Source of the DNA: Chloranthus sessilifolius
Lineage: Eukaryota > Streptophyta > Magnoliopsida > Chloranthales > Chloranthaceae
Length of the DNA: 64,000 nucleotides
Assembly (NCBI GenBank): GCA_021018995.1
Contig: CM037590.1
Location: 63,459,597 to 63,523,596, forward strand
Direction: 5' to 3'
Part shown: positions 1-10,115 of the stretch, piece after piece
How the letters are laid out: every line of letters starts with the position of its first letter
How positions within the stretch are numbered: position 1 is the stretch's first letter
Made by a program: the position numbers and the translations under genes
Notes under the pieces: model-generated
What the model saw: only the letters and a program-made list of their open reading frames with translations
What the model was told of the DNA's origin: nothing
Databases searched by the model: none

Positions 1-429
1 ATTTTACTTAAAATGTGAACAGAATAAGTGAGGTTTGGTTTCGTGACCAAGTGAATGAGTCGCCCAACAAGTCTTTGATATGAAGTGGGATCCTCAAGCC
101 AAGGTCCTGTAGTAGTAGTAGTAGTAAGTCTCTGATTTTGTTCCATGGCAACATAAGCTGTGCGAGATCCAAGAATTCCCTTGTATTCTAATATTTCCGG
201 AGTATACCGTCGTTGTGAGCGTAGTCACAAAAAGTCTCGAATTTTTTAATAATTTGCAAATTTAAGGGACTGCGAATTAATCCCGATTATTCACGAATTT
301 TTTAAAAAATTTCGTATTTAAAAAAAAAAATCACAAATAACACCCGAATTTTAAAAAAGTTGTGATTTTTAACATTGTCAAAAAAATTATAATTTTTAAT
401 CTTATTTTTGTTTTACTTTTTTTTTTTCT
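1..429. other. AT-rich sequence without a recognised gene
   Basis: No coding region or known repeat is recognised here. There is a short ACTACT-type run near 111-124 and a strongly AT-rich stretch (about 240-430) with repeated GAATTTTTTAA-like words. The short reading frames here are of low complexity and lack family motifs. The stretch borders the left piece of the Copia relic. Confidence 0.5.
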
Positions 430-595
430 CTCCGATTTTTCCTCCAAATATTTCCCTGAACCGAACTATTGCCGAACCCCGACTTGTTTGGTGCGAGCCA
501 CTTCAATGCCCAAAAAATATTTTAGAGGGCCCAAATCATTGATGTAGAATTAGGAGTGGAGAAAATGTTAAAGGATGGAAATAGCTCCTTCATCC
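430..595 (-). pseudogene. Ty1/copia pol relic, left (3'-most) piece of the reverse transcriptase
   Basis: Read on the minus strand, this piece gives the segment of copia reverse transcriptase that follows the catalytic YVDD: YINDLGPLKYFLGIEVARTK, in one frame, preceded by a DEGAIS..L..FLHS stretch with in-frame stops. It directly continues the piece at 8473-8823, which ends (minus strand) in SLSLAN. The two pieces are therefore the two sides of the insertion that occupies 596-8472. In a live element this region would sit in the palm/connection part of the polymerase that copies the element RNA. It is too short and too damaged to work. The left limit is uncertain because similarity fades around 430-440. 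Confidence 0.75.
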
Positions 596-634
596 TTTTT
601 TTTTTTGATAATTCAGCTTGAGGTTGGAAGGTCC
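596..634 (-). mobile_element. 3' end of a LINE-like insertion (left part)
   Basis: A T-run (596-606) followed by GATAATTCAGCTTGAGG..GG and GGTCC resembles, in the same orientation, the 3' end of the LINE at 32810 (T-run, GATAGGTAAGCTTGAGG..GGGTCCTCAC). This is the poly(A) tail and final bases of a minus-strand LINE. The rest of the fragment continues at 8373 after the LTR element that inserted into it. Confidence 0.6.
630..634. repeat. Target-site duplication GGTCC (left copy)
   Basis: GGTCC lies immediately before the left LTR and is repeated exactly at 8373-8377 immediately after the right LTR. This is the 5-bp duplication expected for LTR retrotransposon integration. Confidence 0.9.
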
Positions 635-889
635 TAATGAGGTGTGAAATATGATCATATTTCACACTTTAAAACCTATATTTAGTCACCCAATGAAGGC
701 AATCCGATTGCTATTGCACAGTTTTTATGGTTTCAGGTATTCGTGACCGTTGGATTCTGCAGGAGCATAATTGAGCATAATTAAAGGCTACATGGGAGTG
801 TTGAATCATAAAGCCAACAAAAGCATCAAAAACCATAAAGGAACCGATTGTTTCGGTCGAAGATAAAGAGAACCATAGTTGTCATATGT

Positions 890-1080
890 TAAAATCAATC
901 GATTGAGATCCATAATTCAATCGATTGAGTCTTTGACAATTGTTTGTCGCTCAAGATTTGAATTTAAACTCAATCGAGTGAAATCTGAAAATCAATCAAT
1001 TGATTTTTGAATTCAAATGAAGCCGTCATTTTTGAAATTTGAATTCAATCGATTGAATCTTGTAATTCAATTGATTGACT
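890..1080. repeat. Palindrome cluster in the left LTR (CAATCGATTG type)
   Basis: Six near-copies of the palindrome CAATCGATTG, some mutated to CAATCAATTG or CAATCGAGTG, are spaced mostly at about 22 bp with different sequence between them. The same cluster is at 7075-7265 in the right LTR. It lies just upstream of the TATA-like box, that is in the likely U3 control region. Confidence 0.8.
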
Positions 1081-1109
1081 TATATTTGGCAAATTTTCTA
1101 TCCGAGCCC

Positions 1110-1117
1110 TATTTAAA
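1110..1117 (+). promoter_or_regulatory. TATA-like box of the left LTR
   Basis: TATTTAAA is conserved at the same place in both LTRs (7291-7298 in the right one), just downstream of the palindrome cluster. This is the expected place for a pol II start site between U3 and R. The start site itself is inferred. Confidence 0.45.
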
Positions 1118-2189
1118 CAAAGCAGTATTTAGGGTTTAGAGATCTTCTTTTGTTTTTGAGGGGGTCTCTCATTTTGGGGAGCCTTTTATTTTTCTTAACA
1201 TTTTTAGTTTTCTTTTAACCTTTTCCTTTTCTTTTTCAAGCATTTGTTCTTTCAATTTTCTAGCTTTATGATTTAGATTAGTTTCTTTTGCTGGATTAAA
1301 GAAGATTGTACCGATTAGATTAAAGCTTTTGTGGAATTGTTTAAGAATCTTTTACGGTATTTTAATGTTATTTTCATTTTATCTTTCAATTATATCTTTC
1401 ATTTTTAGTATGCATAGTTAAATCTTTTTTAGGATGGGGATCTAATAAGTCTCATCCAAAGTTTTCATTTATAATAATATATATCTATAGTTGTGATATT
1501 ATTTCATCAAAGATGCCTTGATCATCAATGCCTAATTGCTCTTACCGAATTAGTAAATTTTCGATTTCCATCTAAGATAGGAGTGCTAATACCACTCCCA
1601 TAATCTCGAATTTGCAATAGGGAATTTACTCCGGGTTCTTTGTTGATAATATTTGTGACATTAATTCATCATTACGGTAGATGTTTTGCCCTATTTTACA
1701 GCATTAATTTACCGTCATTAGAAGTCCCTTTTACGATGAATGTTTTGCCTCATTTCCTTTGTGACAGTAAGAAGAGCATGCATTAAAATTATTTTCGTGA
1801 ATTAATTATCACATTTTCTGTAAATTATTGATTGAGTTCAACATTTACGTGATTGCATCTTGTGACGATATTGTATCTCAACCGTTAGATCTATATTTTG
1901 TAAATGGTAAATCAAGGATGGGAGGAGTTAGCATCCCGATCCTCTCTTCATTCTTCATTTAAGTTAATTTTATTACTTAGTTTTTATTCTCATTATACTC
2001 TTGAAAATTCATAAACTAGTTTAAATCTTGTGTTAAATTTGTAATAGTTTTTTTAGTTAATTATTATTTCCTCTTGATAATTTTCTAACCAATCTCCATG
2101 GGAAGGATCTCGTACTCCGCACCCACTCACTACAATCCGATTCGTGCACTTGCAAGTTTAAAATAATATTTAAAATCACAACAAGTTTA

Positions 2190-2207
2190 TGGCGCCGCTG
2201 TCAGGGA
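2190..2207 (+). promoter_or_regulatory. Primer-binding site (tRNA-Asp type)
   Basis: TGGCGCCGCTGTCAGGGA begins six bases after the left LTR. It agrees closely with the complement of the 3' end of plant tRNA-Asp (TGGCGCCGTTGCCGGGG), the primer used by Tat/Athila-group elements. It would prime minus-strand DNA synthesis. Confidence 0.8.
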
Positions 2208-3661
2208 TTGGGCATAAAAAATTTAAAAATTTTAGGAAATAGATAGTTAATTTTAGACATTTCTTTAGATTTAAATCAATATTTCCACTAATTAAAAATA
2301 AAAAAATATATAAAAAAATAAATAAAAATTGAAAATTTTGAAAAAATTGAAATTTTGAAATTTTACATTTTGAATTTTGAATTTTTGAATTTTAAATATC
2401 AAATTTTGAATTTTTAAATTTTAACTTTTGAAATTTGAATTGTTTGGAATTTTGGACTTGGACGATTTTTATTTTTTTAGGATTGGTAGGATTTTTAGAA
2501 TTTCTAGTTTGGGATCTTTAAGATTTTTTAGGATCTTTAGTTTATTGGCTTTTAGGATTTGTATAATTTTTAGGATATGTAGGTTCCTTTTAAATTATTT
2601 CCTTTTAGTTTATTATCTTTTTAATTCATTGCCTTTTTAGGATTTAAATTTTGAATTTTAAAAATTTGAACTTAAATTTTGAATTTGAATTTGAATTTGA
2701 ATTGAGTTTTGATTTTGAATTTTAAAATTTGAATTTGAATTTGAATTTGAATTGAGTTTTGATTTTGAATTTTAAAATTTGAATTTGAATTTGAAGTTTT
2801 TTTAAAAAATAAAAATAATAATAATAAATTTTTAAAAAAATATATAGAAAAATAAAAAGAAAAATAGAAAAATATATATATATATAACTTTAAAATTTTG
2901 AAATTTTACATTTTGAATTTTAACTTTTGAAATTTGAAATCTTTGGAATTTTGGAAATTTTGGATTTGTAGGATTTTTTTTTTAGTTGGTAGGATTTTTA
3001 AGATTTCTAGTTTAGGATCTTTAAGATTTTTTAGGATCTTTAGTTTATTGTCTTATAGGATTTATAGAATTTTGTCGATTTGTAGGATTTATAAGGTTTT
3101 CTTTTTAGTTTATTTCCTTTTAGCTTATTATCTTTTAAGATTTGTAGACTTATAGTTTAAGGTTTATTAGGATCTTTAGGATTGATAAGATTTTCTTTTC
3201 TTTCTTTCTTTTTTTATTTAGGATTTTTTTTTTTGCATTTGTAAGTTTCTTTTAGTTTATTCTCATTTTAATTTATTGTCTTTTTAGAATTTGAATTTTG
3301 AATTTTGAATTTTAATTTTAATTTTTAATTTTAATTTTAACTTTTAAATTTTAAATTTTTAATTTAAATTTTGAATTGGAATTTGAATTTAACTTTTGAA
3401 TTTGAATTTTGGAAAAAATAATAATAACAAAATTAAAAGTTTGAAATTTAAAATTTTAAAAAAAAAAAAGGTTGAAATTAAAATTTTTAAATTTTTATTT
3501 ATTTATTTTTTTTAAAGAAAAAAAAATTTTAATTTGAAAAAAATAAAAATAAATAAATAAATAAATAAAAATTTTAAGTTTGAATTTTAAATTTTAAATT
3601 TTGAATTTGAAAAAAATTTTAAAAAAATTTTGAAATTTAAATTTAAAAAAATTAATAATAA

Positions 3662-3699
<38 letters not shown>

Positions 3700-3714
3700 A
3701 TTATCGGTAAAATC
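2208..3714. repeat. AT-rich low-complexity leader with TTTGAATTTGAA-type runs and an (AT)n tract
   Basis: About 1.5 kb made almost wholly of A and T, with repeated words such as GAATTTGAATTT, TTTAGGATC and AAATAAATAAAT. It contains two diverged copies of a segment of about 250 bp (around 2420-2650 and 2925-3160; compare the TTAGGATCTTTAGTTTATT words). An (AT)n tract lies at about 3667-3697, just before the gag-like ORF. Short hydrophobic reading frames here follow from the base composition and are not called as genes. Confidence 0.75.
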
Positions 3715-4605
3715 ATGTCAATGCATGGATTCAATCCAGAATCATGTGCTATTTGTGGAAGCCCGATGCACATTACACCTATGTGTCCCTTGAACAACCC
3801 AAATTATTACCCTAAACAAGTCAATCCCAATCCTATTTGGAATACCGCTGACTGGCAAAGTCAACAACCTAATGACATGTGGAGGTTTAATCAACCTCCA
3901 ATGTATGATATGATGTCTAGCGATGATCAAAGTTTTTATCCCAACAACTTCTCATTTAAGTTTTTACAGCAAACTCAATACTTTCAAGACACAGTATCAT
4001 ATGAACTAGCCCAAATTTCTTCTTACTCAAATGAAGATTTAAAAAGTTTGTTACACACTATGAATCAATCACTTTCTAGGATACAATCTCAAGTTAGTCA
4101 AATGACCAAGTTCCTACACATTAAAGATGAAATAGAGGAGTCTCTTATTGATACCGATCAGAATGAAGAACATCTTCAAGATAACCCCTCTGATTTCATT
4201 CAAAAATTGGTCGATACGCTTGAGAGTGGCACAACGAGCGTCGAGGTAGTGCGAGAGCGAGGAGGGGAGGAAATGGAATGGAGTGATTCTGATATCGTGG
4301 AGGAAATTGAGAATCAAATTGAGCCGGAAGAGATAAAAAATGACACCCTTATAACACCTAATAAGGGAGACATAAACTTTTCCGATGAGTGTGAATTCGG
4401 TTTGAGGGAGAAAGACGAATTTCAAAGTTGTCCATTCATTGAATACATAAATAATCAACAGAATATCGAAAAAATATTAATGGATTTGAATCTGGAGTGC
4501 GGTTTTATGAATGTCAAGTACATAGAGATTGGAAGGTTAGAGAGGGACCATAGTGGTGAAACGTGGGCACAGCATGGGGTTGTAACCAAGTCTCTGATAA
4601 GATAA
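3715..4605 (+). CDS. Gag-like ORF with a CCHC zinc knuckle (296 aa)
   Basis: This is the only long intact ORF of the 7.7 kb element. Near the N-terminus (residues about 11-24) it has a perfect CX2CX4HX4C knuckle (CAICGSPMHITPMC), the nucleic-acid-binding motif of retroelement Gag. An N/P/Q-rich segment with tryptophans follows, as is seen after the knuckle in Tat/Athila-type Gag, then an acidic C-terminal half rich in E and D. The usual capsid-like part ahead of the knuckle is missing: the sequence upstream is low-complexity AT. It is therefore a C-terminal Gag remnant or a specialised short Gag. Start choice: the first ATG after the (AT)n tract; a second ATG lies two codons later. Expression is unproven, but an open frame of this length in an otherwise decayed area suggests a recent element or selection. 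Confidence 0.7.
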   Translation: MSMHGFNPESCAICGSPMHITPMCPLNNPNYYPKQVNPNPIWNTADWQSQQPNDMWRFNQPPMYDMMSSDDQSFYPNNFSFKFLQQTQYFQDTVSYELAQISSYSNEDLKSLLHTMNQSLSRIQSQVSQMTKFLHIKDEIEESLIDTDQNEEHLQDNPSDFIQKLVDTLESGTTSVEVVRERGGEEMEWSDSDIVEEIENQIEPEEIKNDTLITPNKGDINFSDECEFGLREKDEFQSCPFIEYINNQQNIEKILMDLNLECGFMNVKYIEIGRLERDHSGETWAQHGVVTKSLIR

Positions 4606-6803
4606 ATGCAGGGATTATTAAATAAATCAATGGTCATTCTTAGAAAAAATTTCATCCAGATTTGGGATCCTGGTGGACTCGGATTGTGATAATACCTTGT
4701 AGATTAATTTTGTATTTTTCTTTTTAAAAATCAAAAGAAAAAAATGATGGCTAGATACACTTATTTTTATGGTTGATTATGATAGTGTTATGCTAGTAGT
4801 GATAATTTACTATCTCCTGTTGACATTCTTTTTTGTGTGGTGAGGATGCTTGGATAGACTGATATATCTTTATGCAAGTTTTTGGGAGATTTTCTTATCT
4901 CTCCCCTTTTCATATGCTATCAAATCATTACTCCAAGTATGTTTTTTCACCTTACTCTAATATTTTGTTTATTGTTAACAATGAGGACATTGTTCAATTC
5001 AGGTTTGGGGGTGTAGTTTCTGTGTTTCTATTATTTTGATATCCCCAAAACAAAAAAAACTTTGGAACCATGACACATGTTATTTTGTAATAGTTTTCAA
5101 ACTTTAGTCAATGATGCATGTAAATTATATTTTGAGAATATTAATGTCATATTTTGATTACTTACATCTAGGATAATGAAATTTAATGTCATAATTTGAG
5201 GATGACCCTGAAATTCATGGTTAGACACTTTGTGCATGTATACTATGCTTCAGATCTAGAAATCGAGGGACTATTTTAAATTTTGAATCTTTGGTTCTTA
5301 GTGGAGACTAAATTCAGTGAGCTTTAGAGCTAATTTCCCGTCCTTAATGAGAGTTTACATAAACTCGGAGTTATCTTTGAATGCGAATTATTTTTGTATA
5401 ATCTCATACATTTTATTTTGACTTATGACTTTGTATGACATTAAATTCATATCATTGTGCTAGAACATAACATATGTTTATCAAGACAAATAAGCAATGT
5501 TACCATCTTTTAAGGACATGATTGAAGATCATCTTTGGCTCGTTTGTACTTAAAATATCTCACCTCATATAAATTTATCATTCTAGTACCCCTTTGAGCT
5601 TATTGAAAAATTTGCCTTTATATATTCTTTGATAAGCCACGCTAACCTTTACCCCTGTACTATTTCTGAAAATTCAGCTTTACCCTTCTTATTTATGAGA
5701 AATTAGAAACGAAGGATAAGAATAAACGAAAAGAGAGTAAGTGGAGAGATACCGAATTGTGGTGTTTACTGAGACTATATAGCAGAAAAAAAAAGGAGGA
5801 GAAAAAGAAAAAGAAAATTTTAAAAAGAATGAAAAATATGAGGTGTTTCAAGAAAATGAAATTCAAAAGAAGAAAAATGAGTGAAAAAAGAAAGAAAGTT
5901 GAGAAAATAGAAAAATATTGAGAAAAATAGCAAGAGATTAATGAAAGAAAAAGAGAAGAAATAGAAAAATCAGAAGTTAATTCCTTTTTCAATTTCTCAG
6001 AAATTTTGAATCCCAACTTTCATTTCTTTCTTACCCTTACTTGAGCCCCATTCTAACCTTAAAAAAGACATTTATGATCCGATCTTGCATTGGTAACTGC
6101 CTTGTGGAGAGTGAATATGCGATACCTATGACACTCGATATGACATGCTTAGGATATACGAGTATCTATTCATATGAGATTTATTTTTTTCATTGATTAC
6201 GTCATGTTTCTTCTATCATGTGAGACCTTTTTTGCTTACTTTGTATTGATCTCTCACATGTGAGTGAAAATGAACTCATTATCGGTGTGTTTCTATTTTG
6301 AAAGTATACCTAAAGTGAAGATTGTGTCGAGACATGAGATCTAATGATTTACTGTTTGGACTAGTTTCGAGATGGATGAATCTTGATTTGGGTATGCACA
6401 CACTACACGTTTAAGCATGAATGGATGAATTATCTAACGATTTAAGCATTAGACTAATTTGAATGGATACAAGTATGATTAGTATAACATTGTTATTTGA
6501 AATTGAGAATTTGCATGTTGAATTGATTAATGGTATTGTGCTTTAAAGTTAAAAATATATGAAAACCATGTTTTGAAAACTCAATTTTATCGATGGTTTA
6601 AAGATGTGTTGAAGTTTGTAGGTAATTTCACTGAAAACTGTCAAGAGACAAAACTCCTTCACTAGGGATCACCTAACGATTTAAAGGCTTGTTACATACG
6701 CTAAATGCAATCGTGCTCCCTACGAAAGTGACATTCATTACTTAGGTTGTTAGTTTATTTTTCAGTTTTGCTTATCTTCTTTGCTCGAGGACTAGCAAAG
6801 TGT
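4606..6803. other. Non-coding internal region of the 7.7 kb element
   Basis: No pol motif is seen in any frame. At 5000-5017 there is a second polypurine-like string (CAGGTTTGGGGGTGTAG), preceded by GAGGACATTG, which resembles the real PPT at the right LTR. At 5760-5990 the plus strand is a long A/G-rich tract. The remainder is AT-rich sequence with no recognised signal. Confidence 0.6.
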
Positions 6804-6816
6804 AGGTTTGGGGGTG
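6804..6816 (+). promoter_or_regulatory. Polypurine tract of the 7.7 kb element
   Basis: AGGTTTGGGGGTG abuts the right LTR (TGATGAGG..). It primes plus-strand DNA synthesis in LTR elements. The preceding CTCGAGGACTAGCAAAGTG is of the kind found ahead of the PPT in Tat/Athila-group plant elements. Confidence 0.75.
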
Positions 6817-8372
6817 TGATGAGGTGTGAAATATGATCATATTTCACACCCTAAAACCTATATTTAGCCACTCGATGAAGGTAATCTGATAGCTATTGCA
6901 CAGTTTTTGTGGTTTCAAGTATTCATGACCGTTGAATCTTGCAAGAGCGTAATTGAGCATAATTAAAGGCTATAAGGGAGTATTGAATTATAAAGCCAAC
7001 GAAAGCACCGAAAATAGTGAAGGAATCGATTGATTCAGTAGAAGATAAAGAGAACTATAGTTGTCATATGTCAAAATCAATCGATTGAGATCCAGAATTC
7101 AATCGATTGAGTCTTTGACAATTATTTGTCGCTCAAGATTTGAATTTAAACTCAAACGAGTGAAATCTGAAAATCAATCAATTGATTTTTGAATTCAAAT
7201 GAAGCCGACATTTTGGAATTTGAATTCAATCGATTGAATCTTGTAATTTAATCGACTGACCTATATTTGATAAATTTTCAGTTCGAGCCCTATTTAAACA
7301 AAGCAGTGTTTAGGGTTCAAGGGTCTTTTTTTTTGGGGGGGGGGGGTAGAGCCCTTTGGGGAGCCTTTAATTTTCCTTAGCATTTTTAGTTTTCTTTTAG
7401 CCTTTCCCTTTTCTTTTTCAAGCATTTGTTCTTTCAATTTTCTAGCTTTATGATTTAGATTAGTTTCTTCTGCTGGATTAAAGGGGATTGTACCGATTAG
7501 ATTAAAGCTTTTGTGGAATTGTTGAAGAATCTTTTACGGTATTTTAATATTATTTTCATTTTATCTTTTAATTATGTCTTTCATTTTTAGTATGCATAGC
7601 TAAATCTTTTTGAGAATGGAGATCTAATGAATCTCATCCGAAGTTTTCATTTATAATAATATATATCTATAGTTGTGATATTATTTCATCAAAAATGTCT
7701 TGATCATCAATGTCTAATTGCTCTTGCGGAATTAGTAAATTTTCGATTGTCATCTAAGATACCACTCCTATGATCTCAGATCTGCAATAGGGAATCTACT
7801 CCGGGTTCTTTGTTGATAATATTTACGACGTTAATTCATCGTCATTAGGAGTTTCTCTTTTACGGTAGATGTTTTGCCTTATTTTGCGGCATTAATTTAT
7901 CGTTATTAGAAGTCTCTTTTATGATGAATATTTTGCCTCATTTCCTTTGCGGCAGTAGGAAGAACATGCATTAGAATTATTTTCGTGAATTAATTATCAT
8001 ATTTTTCATAAATTATTGATTGAGTTCAATATTTACGTGATTGCATCTTGTGACGATATTGCATCTCAACCGTTAGATCTATATTTTGTAAATGGTAAAC
8101 CAAGGATGGGAGGAGTCAGCATCCCGATCCTCTCTTTCATTCTTCATTTAAGTTAATTTTATTGATTAGTTTTTATTCTCATCATACTCTTGAAAATTCA
8201 TAAGCTAGTTCAAATCTTGTGTTAAATCTATGGTAGTTCTTTTAGTTAATTATTATTTCTTCTTGATGATTTTCTAACCAATCTCCGTGTGAACGATCTC
8301 GTACTCCGCACCCACTCACTACAATTTGATTCGTGCATTTGCGAGTTTAAAATAATATTTAAAATCACAACA
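6817..8372 (+). repeat. Right LTR of the 7.7 kb element
   Basis: It is the partner of 635-2183 with scattered substitutions and small indels. It keeps the canonical TG..CA ends. It starts with a 28-bp perfect palindrome (6823-6850; half-site GGTGTGAAATATGA), carries the palindrome cluster at 7075-7265, a TATA-like box at 7291 and a G10 run near 7336. Confidence 0.9.
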
Positions 8373-8472
8373 GGTCCTCACCTTTATTATTGAAAGATAA
8401 AATTAAAAAAAGAGACTATTACATTCTAGTATAAGCAATAAATAAATCGTCCCTTAGGAGAGATTTCAAAAA
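8373..8472 (-). mobile_element. LINE-like 3' end (right part), beginning with TSD copy GGTCC
   Basis: It begins with the second copy of the LTR-element TSD (8373-8377). Joined to 596-634 it makes a 5'-truncated LINE 3' end of about 140 bp on the minus strand. TCCTCAC followed by an AT-rich A-run/TATTACA pattern parallels the LINE end at 32850-32890. The right limit is set where copia coding sequence resumes (minus strand SLSLAN ends at about 8473). Confidence 0.55.
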
Positions 8473-8823
8473 CATTTGCCAGTGATAATGATGTGTCATC
8501 AACATAGACGAGTACAAAGGGTTTTTTGAAGACCCGATAATGCAAGTGACAAGTGAATAATTGGCACGAGATTGTTTAAATCCAACATCCAATAATCCTC
8601 TAGAAAATTTTGCAAACCAATTTCGAGAGGCTTATTTAAGTACATAAAGGAACTTGTTTAATCGACAAACTCTAGTTTCCCCCTCTTCACAAAAATCGGG
8701 TGAAATTTTCATGTATACTTCTTTAGCGAGGTCCCCATGGAGAAATGCATTATGGACATCAAATTGAAGTAAGGACCGATCATGAATAGCAGCGAGAGCA
8801 AGGAGGCAACATATAAAACTAAC
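8473..8823 (-). pseudogene. Ty1/copia pol relic, central reverse transcriptase
   Basis: Minus-strand translation gives the copia RT core: CLLALAAIHDRSLLQFDV, HNAFLHGDLAKEVYMKI, SPDF, then LNKFLYVLK, a stop, ASRNWFAKF, and on to LVYVDDTSLSLAN with the catalytic YVDD at about 8495-8506. The order and spacing match the family. An in-frame TAA after LYVLK and frame changes show that it is dead. Upstream it joins the piece at 10565, across the 1.74 kb LTR element that inserted here. Downstream it joins 430-595. Confidence 0.85.
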
Positions 8824-9272
8824 TATTGGCTTATAAAAAAAGCTATATCTTTGATCATCACTGTTGGCTTAAAAAAAGCTTTCCCAAAATGATTATAGTG
8901 GAAACACAATAAAACATATTAAATCGGAGATGCATGATCAAGGAGATCCACGCAGAACTCCTAAAAAGAACACAATAGACGACTCTTAAAACTATATATT
9001 TTATATATTACCAAATACACTTACAAAAGACTTTGGTTCACAAACTCTAATGGTGTGTCTCTTCTCTTTCTTTTTTGCTCTCTCTAACTTGACATAGACA
9101 CAATGACCCTTTTATTGACTATTAGGACCTAAACTTAGTGCATAACAATTAATGCACATTTTACACTTTTTTAGACACTCATTAATATTACACATAATTC
9201 AAAATGAATCTAACTTAATTGACACACTTAACTAGGAATGACTCTTAGTAATCTACCCATCACACTTCGGTT
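8824..9272 (-). repeat. 3' LTR of the dsRBD-carrying element
   Basis: It matches 10116-10564 base for base in length (449 bp) with scattered substitutions. The plus-strand start is TATTGGC here against TGTTGAC in the other copy. A tandem AAAAAAAGCT duplication lies near the start in both LTRs. Confidence 0.85.
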
Positions 9273-9320
9273 TACTCAAAAAATAAATTTTGATTTACAA
9301 CTTCAACACTTCTCCTTAAA

Positions 9321-9724
9321 TCAAAATTGCGCATTGCTTCGCACTTCATCTTGAATCATATTCTTCATGTTCTTCACTTCTTTTTCAAGAGACTTGATTG
9401 ATTTTTCAAGCTTGTGTACTTTGACTTGTGTTCCATTCACATGCTCATAGTTTGCATCAATAAATTTTATATTGTATACTTCTAGAAGATAATGGAATGC
9501 AGCGAATACAACATTCTCGATAGCATCCTTCTTGGATGATGCTCCATTTCCATCAAACTTATGATAAAGATCATTTCTGATAATAGTGACAGAAGCCTTG
9601 AATACTGGTCTGTGATCTAAACTAGTTTTCTACACTACGTAAATTGGGATTTTGATCTTCAATTCATCAATCGCATCTTGTTACATTTTTTAAAATGAGA
9701 ATTTAACAACGGGGTTAGTTGCCA
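9321..9724 (-). pseudogene. Captured double-stranded RNA-binding domain (DRB-like) with coiled-coil tail
   Basis: Starting from an ATG at 9724 (MATNPVVKFSF), one minus-strand frame reads, with three or four internal stops, a recognisable dsRBD: QDAIDELKIKIPIY (helix 1 and strand 1), DHRPVFKASVTI (the PDHxPxFKAxV pattern), then GASSKKDAIENVVFAAFHYL (the SxKKxAExxAAxxAL helix-2 signature with the RNA-contacting lysines). A charged heptad-like tail follows (VHKLEKSIKSLEKEVKNMK), ending in a stop at 9321. In plants dsRBD proteins partner Dicer-like enzymes in small-RNA production. The frame is not LTR-element coding sequence, so a fragment of a host gene was probably captured. The family call rests on motif pattern only; DRB versus another dsRBD protein is open. 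Confidence 0.65.
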
Positions 9725-10101
9725 TAGTACTGCACATAAAACAAACCATCAAATAAAACATTGACCTTACCTGTATTTGCGAACACCAGGCGGACTCACT
9801 GTGGACTTTCCTCATCCAAAAGACAATGATGGACTTCACTCGTCTAAAACATATGAGAAACACAACTCTCACATAGTTCAGATGCTTCCGGCTCAATTCA
9901 ATATAGAGTGACTCTTTTCGTCGTCAAACTCTAATACATCACACTTTGTGCAACATAACTATTAAACCCTTAATAGAATTTCACCCATTTAAAAAATGTC
10001 CCCAGACAACACCTTTTTTTTCTCTTAATGATCAAACACGCTCAACCTTGACGGTTTGATACTGATGTTGACTCATAACAAGCCACATCTAAGATCGTCT
10101 A

Positions 10102-10114
10102 AGCTCTGATACCA
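10102..10114 (-). promoter_or_regulatory. Primer-binding site (initiator tRNA-Met type)
   Basis: On the minus strand TGGTATCAGAGCT lies one base inside the 5' LTR (10116-10564). This is the standard complement of the plant initiator tRNA-Met 3' end and fixes the element orientation. Confidence 0.85.
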
Positions 10115-10115
10115 C

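Larger units (their letters stand above)
635..2183 (+). repeat. Left LTR of the 7.7 kb element
   Basis: It aligns along its whole length with 6817-8372. It starts TAATGAGG where the right copy has TGATGAGG, so the terminal TG is mutated here, and it ends ..CACAACA. It holds a near-perfect palindrome at its 5' end (641-667), a cluster of AATCGATTGA-type palindromes at 890-1080 and a TATTTAAA box near 1110. Confidence 0.9.
635..8372 (+). mobile_element. Complete non-autonomous LTR retrotransposon (gypsy type, Tat/Athila-like signals)
   Basis: A 7.7 kb element bounded by two LTRs of about 1.55 kb and by a perfect 5-bp TSD. In order it has a left LTR, a primer-binding site matching the 3' end of plant tRNA-Asp, a 1.5 kb very AT-rich leader, one gag-like ORF with a CCHC knuckle, 2.2 kb of non-coding sequence, a polypurine tract and the right LTR. 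No protease, reverse transcriptase or integrase was found, so it would need enzymes in trans. The tRNA-Asp primer site and the GGTTTGGGGGTG-type PPT are known from Tat/Athila-group plant elements, and that affiliation is inferred from these signals only. It inserted into a LINE 3' end that already lay inside a Copia element. Confidence 0.88.

Noticed and set aside
2428-3155. Two hydrophobic ORFs that look like membrane proteins
   Set aside because: They lie in a low-complexity AT-rich leader duplicated within itself. Composition alone explains the F/L/I runs.
9690-9896. Minus-strand ORF of 68 aa upstream of the dsRBD
   Set aside because: It is in the untranslated part of the short LTR element, shows no family motif, and only its last residues coincide with the ATG used for the dsRBD frame.
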